Part shown: positions 10,733 to 23,072 of the stretch, one piece after another | Position numbering within the stretch: the stretch's first letter is position 1 | How the letters are laid out: the number at the start of each line of letters is the position of its first letter | DNA from: Anaeramoeba ignava | Taxonomy: Eukaryota > Metamonada > Anaeramoebidae | NCBI GenBank assembly: GCA_028826165.1 | Contig: JAPDFW010000103.1 | Location: 124,001-188,000 of the forward strand | Reading direction: 5' to 3' | Length of the DNA: 64,000 nucleotides | Notes under the pieces: generated by a model | Told to the model about the DNA's origin: nothing | What the model saw: the letters and a program-made list of their open reading frames with translations, nothing else | Databases searched by the model: none | Program-made: the position numbers and the translations under genes

Positions 10733-13670
10733 ATGGCAAAAATTTTTTATATAATTATAACAGCTTTTTTCTTAATATTTGTACAAACAAAATCAATTTA
10801 CATCAACGTGAATACAGGAAGTGATACAACAGGAGATGGGACACAAGGAAATCCATATAAAACCATTAATTTTGGGATTTCAAAAGCAATAACAGGTGAT
10901 TCTCTCCAAATTTCTGAAGGATCTTATTATGAAAATATTATTATGGATAAAGTCGTTTATCTTAATGGATCTGCTACTAATACTCCTAGTGTTTTTGGTA
11001 GTGTTACTTTGGCTTCAAATGTTACTAATTGGTATGGTCAAATTCTTTCTAACCTTAACTTTTACAATACAAGTTATATGCTCATTGTTTCTTCTGTAAA
11101 TTTTTTTTTTCCTTTTTCTTCTCTTTTTTTTTTCTTTTTCTTTTTGTTTTATTTTAAATTTATTTTAAAAAAAAAAATTCCAAAAAATTTGATTTAAGAA
11201 AAAAATTCTTATTTAAATATTTAATTAAAATTCTTATTTAAATATTTAATTAAATTTCTTATTTAAATATTATATTTATATTTATATTTTATTTAAATAT
11301 TTATATTTATATTTATATTTATATTTATATTTATATTTATATTTATATTTATATTTATATTTATATTTATATTTATATTTATATTTATATTTATATTTAT
11401 ATTTATATTTTATATTTATATTTATATTTTATATTTATATATTTATATTTTTATTTATTTTAAATTTATGTTTATTTATATTTTATTTTATTTTTATTTT
11501 ATTTTATATATATTTATATTTATATTTATATTTATATTTATATTTATATTTATATTTATTTTATATTTATATTTTATATTTTATATTTTATATTTATATA
11601 TTTATGTTTATGTTTATATTTATTTATATTTTATATTTATATTTTATGTTTATATTTTTATATTTATGTTTATATTTATATTTATATTTTATATTTATAT
11701 TTGTTATTTTATATATTTATATTTTTATTTTTTATATTTTCATTATTTATATTTATATTTATATTTTATATTTTATTTATATTTATATTTATATTTATAT
11801 TTATATTTATATTTATATTTATATTTATATTTTATGTTTATATTTATATTTATATTTTATATTTATGTTTTATTTATATTTATAATTATATTTATAATTA
11901 TATTTTATATTTATATTTTATATATTATTTTTCATATTTTTATATTTATATTTATATTTATATTTTATATTTATATTTTATGTTTTTATATATTTATATT
12001 TATATTTTATAATTATATTTATAATTATTTATAATTATATTTATATTTTATATTTATATTTCATATTTTATTTATATTTATATTTATATTTTATATTTTA
12101 TTTATATTTATATTTATATTTTATATTTATATTTATATTTATATTTATATTTTTATATTTATATTTTTATATTTATATTTATATTTATATTTATATTTAT
12201 ATTTATATTTATATTGATATTTAAATATTATATTTATATTTATTTAAATATTATATTATATTTATATTTATTTAAATATAATATTTATATTTATTTAAAT
12301 ATAATATTTATATTTATTTAAATATAATATTTATATTTTATTTTAAATATAATATTTATATTTATTTAAATATTATATTTTTATTTATAATCAAAATTTA
12401 TATTTATAATTATATTTATATTTATATTTATATTTATATTTATATTTATATTTATATTTATAATTATATTTATAATTATATTTATATTTATATTTATATT
12501 TATATTTATATTTATATTGATATTTATATTTATATTTATTTAAATATTTATATTTGTTAGGGATTAACATTTAATGGAGTTGTTTTTTATAAAGTTGGAT
12601 TTTTCTTGAATGGAGATATTTCAACTTATAATGCAATCTTTAACTTCAAAGGCTCAGTTGCACTTATACAATCAGGATTAACCTGGCAAAATTGCACATT
12701 CTACACAGGAACATACAAAAATCCAGCAGGAGCATTATTCTCAATTCGAGCAACAGGAGGACCAATGATTTTCGATGGAATTTTAGTTGAAGGATATTCA
12801 CCAGAAGGAATGTCAGCACAAATCAATCTTTGCTGCGATTTCGATACAGTAACAGTCCGCAACTCACGATCACACGGCGGAGGAAACTTCTACATTTGCC
12901 GAGTATCAGGAGTCTCAATTTACAACAATATTTTCGATGGAGGTCCAATTGGAATTTCAGGATGTGATTCAGTTACTATTGAAAATAACTTGTTCAACAA
13001 TACAGGAGACTTCCCAGTATACGGACCAAACCCAGATCCATATCCAGGACACACAGGAGGAGTAGGAATTCTTGGAGTTGATGGTGCAGATCCACAAGTC
13101 AGCGATATCACCATCCAAAACAACTTGTTTGTAGGAAGAATTCGATCTGCTTCCGTTATGGTCAACAGATGGAAAGAAGCTCCAACTCCCGCAACATTCA
13201 ATCATGTTTCGATACAATATAATGATTTCTCGCAAATTGATGATTTCCAAACAAGTTTGATTATTGACTGCAATTTTACTGAAGCTTATATGGATGCTTC
13301 TTATAACTACTGGGGAAGTTATTACGGACCAACTCTTTGTGCTGCTAACACAAGTTGTCCTTATAATCCCTCAAGTCCAAGTCCTCTTCGTGTTCGTGGA
13401 AATGTCAATCTTGGTTCTTGGTATTGTGACTCAACTATGCAGAAAGTAACAACAGATGGTTCTAATTGCGCTGAAAACCCACAACCTGAAACAAGTGCTA
13501 GTGATGACCATTCTCTTGCTGTCGGTCTTGGTGTCGGTATTCCTTTAGGTGTCGCTCTTATTTTCGTCGCAATTTTTGCCGTCTACAAGAAACGAAGAGC
13601 AGACAATTTGAGAAAACAAATTTTCACTTCCTATCAAACTGGTGAATGGACTTCTGTCTTGAATAATTAA
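10733..13670 (+). CDS. Secreted or surface beta-helix protein with C-terminal membrane anchor
   Basis: Two exons, 10733-11095 and 12561-13670, phase 0, 490 residues. A signal peptide ([21 protein letters not shown]) is followed by a motif with [17 protein letters not shown], typical of DUF1565/pectin-lyase-like parallel beta-helix proteins. Many short Asn-rich rungs follow (NNIFDGG, NNLFNN, NNLFVG), with conserved cysteines near the end. A single transmembrane segment (about [20 protein letters not shown]) and a basic cytoplasmic tail [10 protein letters not shown] close the protein. The fold and topology suggest a cell-surface carbohydrate-binding or adhesion protein; enzyme activity cannot be claimed. 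Coding GC content is visibly higher than in neighbouring genes. The single intron is 1465 nt of satellite. Confidence 0.88.
11215..12556. repeat. Intronic (TATATT)n hexamer satellite
   Basis: About 1.3 kb of TTTATA/TATATTT units with TTAAATAT islands fills the intron of the beta-helix gene. Aromatic-rich open frames inside it (for example 11468-12034) are artefacts of the repeat. Confidence 0.95.
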
Positions 13671-13939
13671 GTTTGATGGGCTTTTTCTTCTTGTTCACTT
13701 TCTTCTTTTTTTTTCTCTCTTTTTTTTTCCTTTACGAGAAAAGTTCTCTTTCCATTTTTTTTTTTTTACTCTTTTTTTTTTCTTCTTTTTTGATCCATTC
13801 CTTTTTTTTTTCCTTACTTTACTTTCTACTTTTTTTTTGAATGAATCCAAATGAATCAAAATGAACAACAAAAACAAAAACAAAAACAAAAACAAAAACA
13901 AATTTTTTTATTTTCATTTTTTTTTATTTTTTTAAATAA
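13671..13939. other. Intergenic spacer, no gene seen
   Basis: T/C-rich downstream tract, then an ACAAAA repeat at about 13865-13902 and a T-rich run with CATTTTTTTTTATTTTTTT just before the next ATG. It probably holds the terminator of the beta-helix gene and the promoter of the transporter gene. Confidence 0.6.
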
Positions 13940-16900
13940 ATGAAAAATTCTTTATTAGATTCAAAATTAATTAATCAAGAAATTACAGAAATTGAATCTA
14001 ATTTACAAGAAGAATTAGCAATAAACGAAGCAATGGAAACTGTTAGAGAAAATGAATCAACAGATTATATTGCTTCAATTTATGGACCAGCTGAATCAGT
14101 TCCTTCAATTCCTTTTTATGATAAAAATGCTATTCCAAGAGCGAGTATTCGAGAATTAAAAGAAAATCAACCTTTTAATCAATCTGATGTGAATAGTTTT
14201 CTTTTAATTTTAATTTCTATTTTAAATTTTTATTATCCAACAAATCAACATTTATTTACAATTTTGATCTTGAAAAAAATTTTTAAAGGAAAAACATTGG
14301 AGTATCCAACATAAATTCAAATATAAATTTATAATATAAATTTATAATATTATTTATAATATTAATTATAAAATTATTTATAATATTAAATATAATATTA
14401 ATTATAATATTAATTATAATATTAATTATAATATTAATATATAAATATATTAATATAAATTAAATAGGGTAATAATAAATATTAATTTAATAATATAATA
14501 TTAATTATAAAATTATTTATAAAATTAAATATATAAATTAATTAATATATAAATTAAATATTAATATTAAATATTAATATATAAATAAATATTAAATATA
14601 ATATTAATTATAATATTAATTATAATATTAATTATAATATTAATTATAATATTAATTATAATATTAATTATAATATTAATTATAATATTAATTATAATAT
14701 TAATTATAACTATTAATTATAATATTAATTATAATAAGTTATTATTTATAATATTAATTATAATATTAATTATAATATTAATTATAATATTAATTATAAT
14801 ATTAATTATAATATTAATTATAATATTAATTATAATATTAATTATAATATTAATTATAATATTAATTATAATATTAATTATAATATTAATTATAATATTA
14901 ATTATAATATTAATTATAATATTAATTATAATATTAATTATAATATTTATAAAATTAAAAATAAAATTATTGATAAAGGCTCAAAAACCAGAAGAAAAAA
15001 GAGGATATAATTTTGGAATGGGAGTTGGAGTAATAGTACGATGTATTGTAAGTATCATTGGTGTAATTTACTTTCTGCGACTTGGATATGTAGTAGGTTA
15101 TGCAGGAACAGGATTATCAATTGTAATCATTGTAATATCAACAACGGTAACAATAATCACAACATTATCACTCTCAGCAATATCATCGAATGGGAGAATC
15201 AAAGCAGGAGGAGCCTATTTTGTGATTTCACGTTCATTAGGACCAGCCTATGGTGGTTCTATTGGCTTAATAACATCAATGGCACTGTCTGTTAGTGTTG
15301 GACTCTATGCAATCGGTCTTGCAGAATCGATTGTTGACTACTCAGGATTGGTCATATTCTCATCGTTTTATGCAGAGAGGTTGTTTTGGGGTTGGATCTG
15401 TTTGACAATCATGTTTATTTCCATTCTTAAAGGTCTTGGACTTGTTATTAAAATACAAGTGGCGCTTCTTATTGTATTGATAATTTCTATTCTTTTTATT
15501 TTTATCGGAAGTTTCACTAAAGATTATTCAAGATCAGTTTTTTCCGATAATTGGGGTCCTTCTTTTACTGCCAAAAAAAACTTCTTTTATATTTTTTCTC
15601 TTTTTTTTCCTGCAGTTATAGGTATAATATTTAAAATCTATTCAATATATTCAATATATTCAAAATATTTAATATATTCAAAATATTCAATATATTCAAA
15701 ATATTCAATATATTTAATATATTCAATATATTTAATATATATTTAAAATATATTGAATATATTCAAAATATTCAAAATATTCAATATATTCAAAATATTC
15801 AAAAATATATTCAAAATATTCAAAATATTCAATATATTCAAAATATTTAATATATTTAATATATTCAATATATTCATAATATTTAATATATTCAAAATAT
15901 TTAAAATATTCAAAAATATTCAATATATTTAATATATTTAAAATATTTAAAATATTCAATATATTCAAAATATTTAAAATATTCAAAAATATTCAATATA
16001 TTTAATAAATTTAAAAATCTATTCAAAATATTTTAAAATATTTAATATATTCAAAAATATTCTCAATATATTATTAAAATATTCAATATATTCTAAATAT
16101 TTAATATATTCAATATATATTTAAAATATATTCAATATATTCAAAAATATTTAAAATATTTAATATATTCAAAATATTCAATATATTCAAAATATTCAAA
16201 ATATATTCAAAATATTCAAAAATATTCAATATATTCAAAATATTCAAAATATATTCAAAATATTCAAAAATATTCAATATATTCAAAATATTCAATATAT
16301 TTAAAATATTCAAAAATATTCAAAATATTCAATATATTCAAAATATTCTCAAAATATTCAAAATATTCTCAATATATTCAAAATATTTAAAATATTCAAT
16401 ATATTCAAAATATTCAAAATATTCAAAATATTCAAAATATTCAAAATATTCAAAATATTCAAAATATTTAATATATTTAAAATATTCAAAATATTCAATA
16501 TATTCAATATATTCAATATATTCAAAATATTTAATATATTTAAAATATTCAAAATATTCTCCTCTTTCTTTTGTAAAAAAAAAGGTATCTTGGCAGGAAC
16601 AAATATTTCTGGAGATCTAAAATCTCCACAAACAGCAATTCCTGTAGGAACTCTATTTTCAGTAATTTCAACAAGTATTCTTTATATAATAACAACACTT
16701 GTTCTTGGGGCAGTTGTTCCACGCTCAGGAAAAGAAGGACTAAAAGAAAACTACTTTATTCTCAAAGATATATCTTTGTGGAAACCTCTTGCATATGTGG
16801 GATTATTTGCAGCAGCAATCAGCTCATCTTTGGCATCTTTCATGGCTGGACCGAAGATTTTCCAAGCACTTTGCGCAGATCGATTATTTCCAAAAATATT

Positions 16901-19624
16901 TAATTTCTTCGGAAAGGGAAGCGGAAACAAAAACGAGCCCAGAAGAGCATACGCACTCGCTTATTTGGTTGCACTTCTTTCGATTCTCTTTGGCGATATC
17001 AATACAATTGCACCTTTTACAACAGCCTTTTTTTTACTCACATTTGCGCTCATGAATTGGGCATGTTTTCAAGCATCTATCGCTCATTTACCCAACTTTA
17101 GACCCTCTTTCAAATACTATCATCCTTATCTTGCTCTCTTCGGAACTATTCTATGTCTCGTTGTTATGTTTATTATAAAATGGGTCTCTGCATTAGTTGC
17201 ATTGGTTGCAATTTATGCAATTTATAAATATCTTGATTTGAAAAAATTGGATGTTAATTGGGGTTCATCTGAAGATGCAATGCTTTATATAAAGGTTCTC
17301 GATTCCTTAGTCACATTCGGCAATCTGAGATATCATGTCAAGACTTTTCGTCCAGGATATATTTTCATCTCTCCTTATCATCCCCTTTCTTTACAAAATC
17401 ATCCAATTATCACTTTGTTTTCTGAATCGCTTAAAAAAGGAAAAGGTCTTCTTGTTTCTAGTCAGATATTAATTAATAATGATCCTGAAAATTCCATTGA
17501 TTTGGGAGATATAATCCAAAAAAGACATGAATTTATTCATCAAACACATTCAAATTCAATCAAACTTTTTTATGATATTACTCCTGCTAACTCTTTTTTC
17601 GAAGGAGCTCAAAATATACTTTTTTTAACTGGAATAGGTACTTTTAGACCAAATATACTTGTTTTGGATTTTCTTAAAACTTGGAATGAAGAAGAGAAAG
17701 AGTCAACAGAAATAGTTGAAAAAAGTGAAGATGATGAGGATGATGAGGATGATGAAAATAAAAATCAAAATGAAAATCAAAATGTGAATCCAAATTTAAA
17801 TCAAAATCAAAATCAAAATCAAAATCAAAATCAAAATCAAAATCAATTTGAATTTGAATTTGAATTTGAAAATAATAATGAAAATAATGAAAATAATCAA
17901 AATAATGAAAATCAATATCAAAATGAAAATAATCAAAATAATCAAAATAATCAAAATAATGAAAATAACGAAAATAATGAAAATAATGAAAATATAAATC
18001 AAAATGAATATCAAAATGAATATCAAAATGAAAATATAAATCAAAATGAAAATATAAATCAAAATGAAAATATAAATCAAAATGAAAATATAAATCAAAA
18101 TGAATATCAAAATGAATATCAAAATGAAAATGAATATCAAAATGTAGATATAAATCAAAATGAAAAATAAATCAAAATGTAAATATAAATCAAAATGAAA
18201 ATATAAATGAAAATATAAATGAAAATGAATATCAAAATGAATATCAAGATTCCATTTTCGATTTTCAAACTGTCACTGATTTTTCTAGTTTCGAATATGA
18301 AAACAACCCAAAATCAATTCCAACACAAAACCAAAATCAAAATCAAAATCAAAATCAAAATCAAAATCAAAATAATAATCAAAATAATCAAAATCGAAAG
18401 AAAATTAATCGCCAAAATTCAGATTTTTGGGATTTCGATCTTTCAGATAATAATAATAAAACTCAACAAGAAATTAAATTGGAAAAAGAAATTGAATATT
18501 CGAAAAAACAAATTAGTGAACAAAATTATTCTGATAAACAACTCGAATTAATTTCGAACAACGAAAACGATAATACAAGCGAAATGCTAGATGATAAAAT
18601 ATCTGGATATGGGTTTAAAACTGATAATAACAATAATAACAATAATAACAATTCAGAATTTTTTAGGGATTCGAAAAGGTTTAGAAAACTACAAAATTCT
18701 CAACATCTTTCAAATATTTTTGATTCAAATCTCATTTCTGTAAATGAACCATCTCAATCAAGTTTAAGTATGGAAGAAATTGATTTTGAAGTTCAAGAAC
18801 AACAACAAGAACAAGAAAAACACGAAGAACAAGAAAAAGAAAAAGAATCCATTCAAAAAATAGGATGTTTTGGATCAAAATCTAAAAAAAACAAAAACAA
18901 AAAACAAAACGAAGAAAATCAATCGATATTTTCAACTCGAAAAATGAATATTCGAGATTTCCTTAAAAAAAACGAGGATTTAGAAGATTTGAACATAGAA
19001 AGCAATTTCAAAGAATCAAAAATTTCAGTGGGAGAATATGTAGATTTGATTTCTTTAGCATTTGATCTTTCGTATGGAATAATAATTCCAAAGGGAATCG
19101 AAAACATTGATTTTGAGAAGAATTATAAAGGAAATATTGATATTTGGTGGCTTTCTGATGAAGGTGGATTGACATTATTAATCCCGTATTTATTATCCAA
19201 AAATAGCAAATGGGAAAAATGCACATTAAGAGTTTTTTCATCAACAATAAGTCAAAACTTTGTCGACAACACAAAAGTAGTTTTAAATATGGATAAACTT
19301 CTCAAAGAATTGCGAATTCCGGCGCGAATTGAATTTATCCAAGGTCTCAATAAGAAACCGACAAGAGAAGCTTGGAGTAAATGGAAATCTTATGGTGTTC
19401 CTCCAGGAGACCAAATCCAACAAACTTATATCTTTATTAATCTTTATGAAAGTTTATTGCAACATTCTCAAAAATCTGATTTTGTTGTTGTTACTTTACC
19501 TTTCCCTAATAAATTTGTTGATCCTAAATTGTTTATGAGTTGGTTGGATTTGCTTAGTAAAGATATGCCTCCTTTGCTTTTTATTAGAGGAAATCAAAGA
19601 AATGTTTTGACATTTTATATGTAA
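13940..19624 (+). CDS. SLC12-family cation-chloride cotransporter (NKCC/NCC-like)
   Basis: Exons 13940-14188, 14979-15621 and 16585-19624. The membrane domain begins NFGMGVGVIVRC and contains the family signature ISSNGRIKAGGAYFVISRSL and then GPAYGGSIGLI; the intron-3 junction rebuilds FFPAVIGILAGTNISGDLK, a hallmark of SLC12. The C-terminal domain has IDIWWLSDEGGLTLLIPYLL and ends ..RGNQRNVLTFYM, matching the Na-K-Cl/Na-Cl branch more than KCC. It should move chloride with Na+/K+ across the plasma or vacuole membrane and act in cell-volume control. The C-terminal domain carries an insertion of roughly 300 residues, mainly Asn/Gln/Glu-rich. Within it the frame ends at AAA-TAA (18165-18170) and resumes one base back, so one base appears missing. 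The downstream part is clearly the same protein. Confidence 0.9.
14318..14950. repeat. Intronic 12-bp satellite (AATATTAATTAT)n
   Basis: Near-perfect dodecamer array, cleanest at 14590-14945, filling intron 1 of the SLC12 gene. Confidence 0.95.
15630..16562. repeat. Intronic satellite (ATATTCAAAATATTCA-type)
   Basis: About 930 bp of ATATTCAA/ATATTTAA units fill intron 2 of the SLC12 gene. The long Asn-Ile-Leu frames on the minus strand here are repeat artefacts. Confidence 0.95.
17756..18390 (+). repeat. In-frame Asn/Gln/Glu microsatellite in SLC12 C-terminal domain
   Basis: CAAAAT, AATGAA and AATATAAAT codon repeats encode (NQ)n, (NE)n and NINQ-type runs. The array contains the apparent one-base frame change at about 18160-18170 and resumes at 18171-18245 with the same peptide pattern, which supports continuity. 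Confidence 0.85.
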
Positions 19625-20295
19625 TAGCATATTAAAAAAAATGTCAAAAAGTTTAAAAAGCAAATTGATATTTTTTATTTAGAAATAAAATTATTTCATT
19701 TTAAACAATTATTCTATTTTTTATATTTATAAATTTATTCCACTTTTTAATAATTCCACTTTTTAAATTTATATCAATTATTTTATTATTTATAAATAAT
19801 CCATTTTTTAATAATTCCACTTTTTAAATTTATATCAATTATTTTATTATTTACTTAAATTTATTCCACTTTTCAATTATTTTTATTATTTTTATCCAAA
19901 TTTATTTTTTTTAAATTTATATTCATAAATTATTTTTTTAAATTTTATAAATTTATTCCACTTTTTAAATTTATATCAATTATTTTATTATTTATAAATT
20001 ATTCCACTTTTTAAATTTATATCAATTATTTTATTATTTATCAATTTATTCTATTTTTAAATTTATTCCACTTTTTAAATTTATATCAATTATTCTATTA
20101 TTTATCAAGTAATCCATATTTTTCTTTGTAATTTTTATTTTAGATTTTTTGATTTATTTATTTTTTTTTTTTAAATAAAATGAATAAAAAGAAAAAAAAT
20201 TTTTTTTTTAATTAATTTTTTTTTTCATTTTTTTTCATTCTTTTTCTTTTAAAAAAAAAAATATTAAATAAATAAAATAAAATAAAATAAAAAGA
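19625..20295. repeat. Intergenic repeats, about 45-bp unit
   Basis: Units with ATTCCACTTTTTAAATTTAT followed by ATCAATTATTTTATTATTTA recur between about 19735 and 20110. T-rich DNA with CATTTTTTTTCATT at about 20225-20240 follows as the likely promoter of the next gene. No gene is seen. Confidence 0.8.
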
Positions 20296-22977
20296 ATGTC
20301 TGATAAAAAAAATAAACAAAAACCACAAAATTCACAAAAAGAAGTTAATTCACAACAAAAACCAACAAAAAATCAAACAAAACAACAAGCACAACAAACA
20401 AAAGGAAAAGGAAAAGGAAAAACAAAAGGAAATGAAGAAGTAAAACAAGAAGAAGAATCAATTTATAAAAAAGCAATTAATCAATTACAAAAGGAAATGA
20501 GTTCAATAATTGAACCTCTAAATCCTTCAAAATCTGAGTTTGATGAAGCAAGATTTCAACTAAAAAATGAATCAAGAAAATTTCAAGCTGATATTGTAAA
20601 TCAAATCCAAATTCATTTATAAAATTAAAATTCATTTATAAAATTCATTTATAAAATTAAAATTAAAATTAAAATCAAAATTAAAATTCATTTATAAAAT
20701 TAAAATTAAAATTAAAATTAAAATTCATTTATAAAATTAAAATTAAAATTAAAATTCATTTATAAAATTAAAATTCATTTATAAAATTTAAATTAAAATT
20801 AAAATTAAAATTCATTTATAAAATTTAAATTAAAATTAAAATTAAAATTCATTTATAAAATTAATATTAAAATTCATTTATAAAATTCATTTATAAAATT
20901 AAAATTAAAATTAATATTCAAATTAAAATTCATTTATAAAATTAAAATTAAAATTAAAATTCATTTATAAAATTAAAATTAAAAATAAAAATTAAAAATA
21001 AAATTAAAATTAAAATTAAAAATAAAATTAAAAATAAAATTAAAATTCATTTATAAAATTAAAATTAAAATTAAAATTCATTTATAAAATTAAAATTAAA
21101 ATTAATATCAAAATTAAAATTAAAATTCATTTATAAAATTAAAATTAAAATTAATATTAAAATTAATATTAAAATTAAAATTAAAATTCATTTATAAAAT
21201 TAAAATTAAAAATAAAATTAAAAATAAAATTAAAATTCATTTATAAAATTAAAATTCATTTATAAAATTAAAATTCAAATTAAAATTAAAATTAAAATTC
21301 ATTTATAAAATTAAAATTAAAATTCATTTACAAAATTCATTTATAAAATTAATTTATAAAATTTAAATTTATTAAGAGAACTCAATATGACCAAATTGAT
21401 AAACATACTTATATGCTTACAAACGTTCTCGATAAAAAAAAACATGCTTTTGAGAAATTAAAACAATTAAATGAAGAATTAAGATTAGAAAGAGATAAAA
21501 AAAATAAAATTGCAGAAAAAATAAAAACAACAAAAGAAGAAGTTGAACAAAAAAAGGAAGAAATTAAAAAATTAAAAGAAAATCTACGTTTTAAAGATGA
21601 AAAAGAAATTCAAAGAGAAATTGCTAAAATTGAACATAGAATTGAAGAAAGAATACATTCTCTAAATGAAGAAAAACAATTACTTTCACAAATTAATACT
21701 ATTCGTTCTAAACAATCTCAATTCAAGTATTTCATGTTCAAATAAAAAATTTAAATTAAAAAAATTCAAATTAAAAAAAATTTAAATAAAAAATATAGCA
21801 ATTTAGATAAATTTTATATCGAAATTGATGAAGATAGAGACTTCATTTCTAAACTTTATGAAAGATTGAAACTTCAAGAAAAAGTTGTTTCTCATTTCCG
21901 TGATAAAAGAGATATTCAAAGAACTGCTGTTCAAAAGATTCTTCAAGAAAGAGATGAAATTAATAGCAAAATTGAGGAATCAAAACAAAAACTCAGTAAT
22001 TTCTTTTCTATCAGTTTTCCTTTTTCCAAATTTCCTTTTAATCAACTCGTTTTCTTTCTTTTTTTTATTGATAAGAATCTCTTCAAGATGAACTCAATGA
22101 AGTTCAAAAAAAACAAAAGGAACTTTCAGATGATTTCGATAAAAAGAAAAAAGAACATGATGATTGGAATCAAAAAATTCAAGAAATAAAAGATAAAATC
22201 GAAGAAAAATATAAAGAAGAAGAAGAGGAAGAACAAAGAAAAATTAGAGAAGAAATGTTAGTTTCCAAAAATACAAATTTAAAAAAAATTCAAAAACATG
22301 AAATTCAAAAAAATTCAAAAACATGAAATTTAAAAAAAATATATTTATATATTTATATATTTAGAGAAAAAGATTTAAAATTGGTTGTTCCTTGGGAAGA
22401 AGAAATCAATATATGCAAAAATCTTATTCAATACTTTTTACCAAAAGCACAATCACTAGCAGCAAAACGAACAACAACAGAAACACCAAAACAACAAGAA
22501 ACAGAAAAAGAACAAAATCCAAAAGAATCCAAAGACGAAATTTTCAAACAAATCGAAATTGGAGAATTAACAATTCACAAAAAAGCAACACAACCAAATC
22601 AATCATTTTCATTTGGAAAAGAATCAGAAAAAGATAAAAAAAAAGTTAAACCAAAAAAATTTCACAAAACTCAAAGTATTGATGAAACAACAATTACAAT
22701 TCCAATTGCGCTTCTTCAAGATCTTGAAAAATTAGGAATTGATCCTCCTTTATTTCTGAAAGATGTTCCAGATACAATTTCAAAATTACGAGAGAAAATT
22801 CAATATTTCCAATCAACTCCTCAAGAAAAACCTCATTTTCAAAGAAAAAATCCACAAAATGTTTCTCGTTTTAGACATTTTAATAAATCTAATTCCCAAC
22901 AGAATTCAAGATCTAATTTCCAAAAAAGCCGTTTTAATCCAAAACGAACTAATTTTCCTGATCTTCGAAACAATTAA
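20296..22977 (+). CDS. BFR1-like coiled-coil mRNP protein
   Basis: Exons 20296-20595, 21377-21726, 21799-21995, 22076-22256 and 22365-22977, with phases consistent; about 546 residues. A basic Lys/Gln-rich N-terminus (KGKGKGKTKGN) is followed by a long charged coiled coil, then a segment REEIEKDLKLVVPWEEEINICKNL. That last arrangement (coiled coil, then a short Pro-Trp/acidic motif and a hydrophobic helix) is typical of the fungal BFR1/nuclear segregation family, which associates with ER-bound polysomes. The C-terminus is basic and Asn/Gln/Arg-rich (FQRKNPQNVSRFRHFNKSN), consistent with RNA binding. The family call rests on overall architecture and this motif, so it is moderate. Confidence 0.6.
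20620..21360. repeat. Intronic repeat (AAAATTCATTTATAAAATTA-type)
   Basis: Intron 1 of the BFR1-like gene consists of AAAATT runs punctuated by TTCATTTATAAAATT. The same motif recurs in SEC24 and formin introns. Confidence 0.9.
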
Positions 22978-23072
22978 AATTTCAAATTAAAATTTCAAAA
23001 TTAAAATTAAAAGAATTTTTTTTAAATAATTTCATTCTTAAATTCAAAATAAAAAAATAATTCTTTTTTTTT

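Noticed and set aside
11468-12034. Long Ile/Tyr/Phe-rich open frames on the plus strand
   Set aside because: They lie wholly in the TATATT satellite of an intron whose flanking exons join in phase.
12920-13250. Two antisense open frames of about 93 codons
   Set aside because: Shadow frames over the well-supported beta-helix exon.
15732-16552. Asn-Ile-Leu repeat frames on the minus strand
   Set aside because: Products of the ATATTCAA satellite within SLC12 intron 2.
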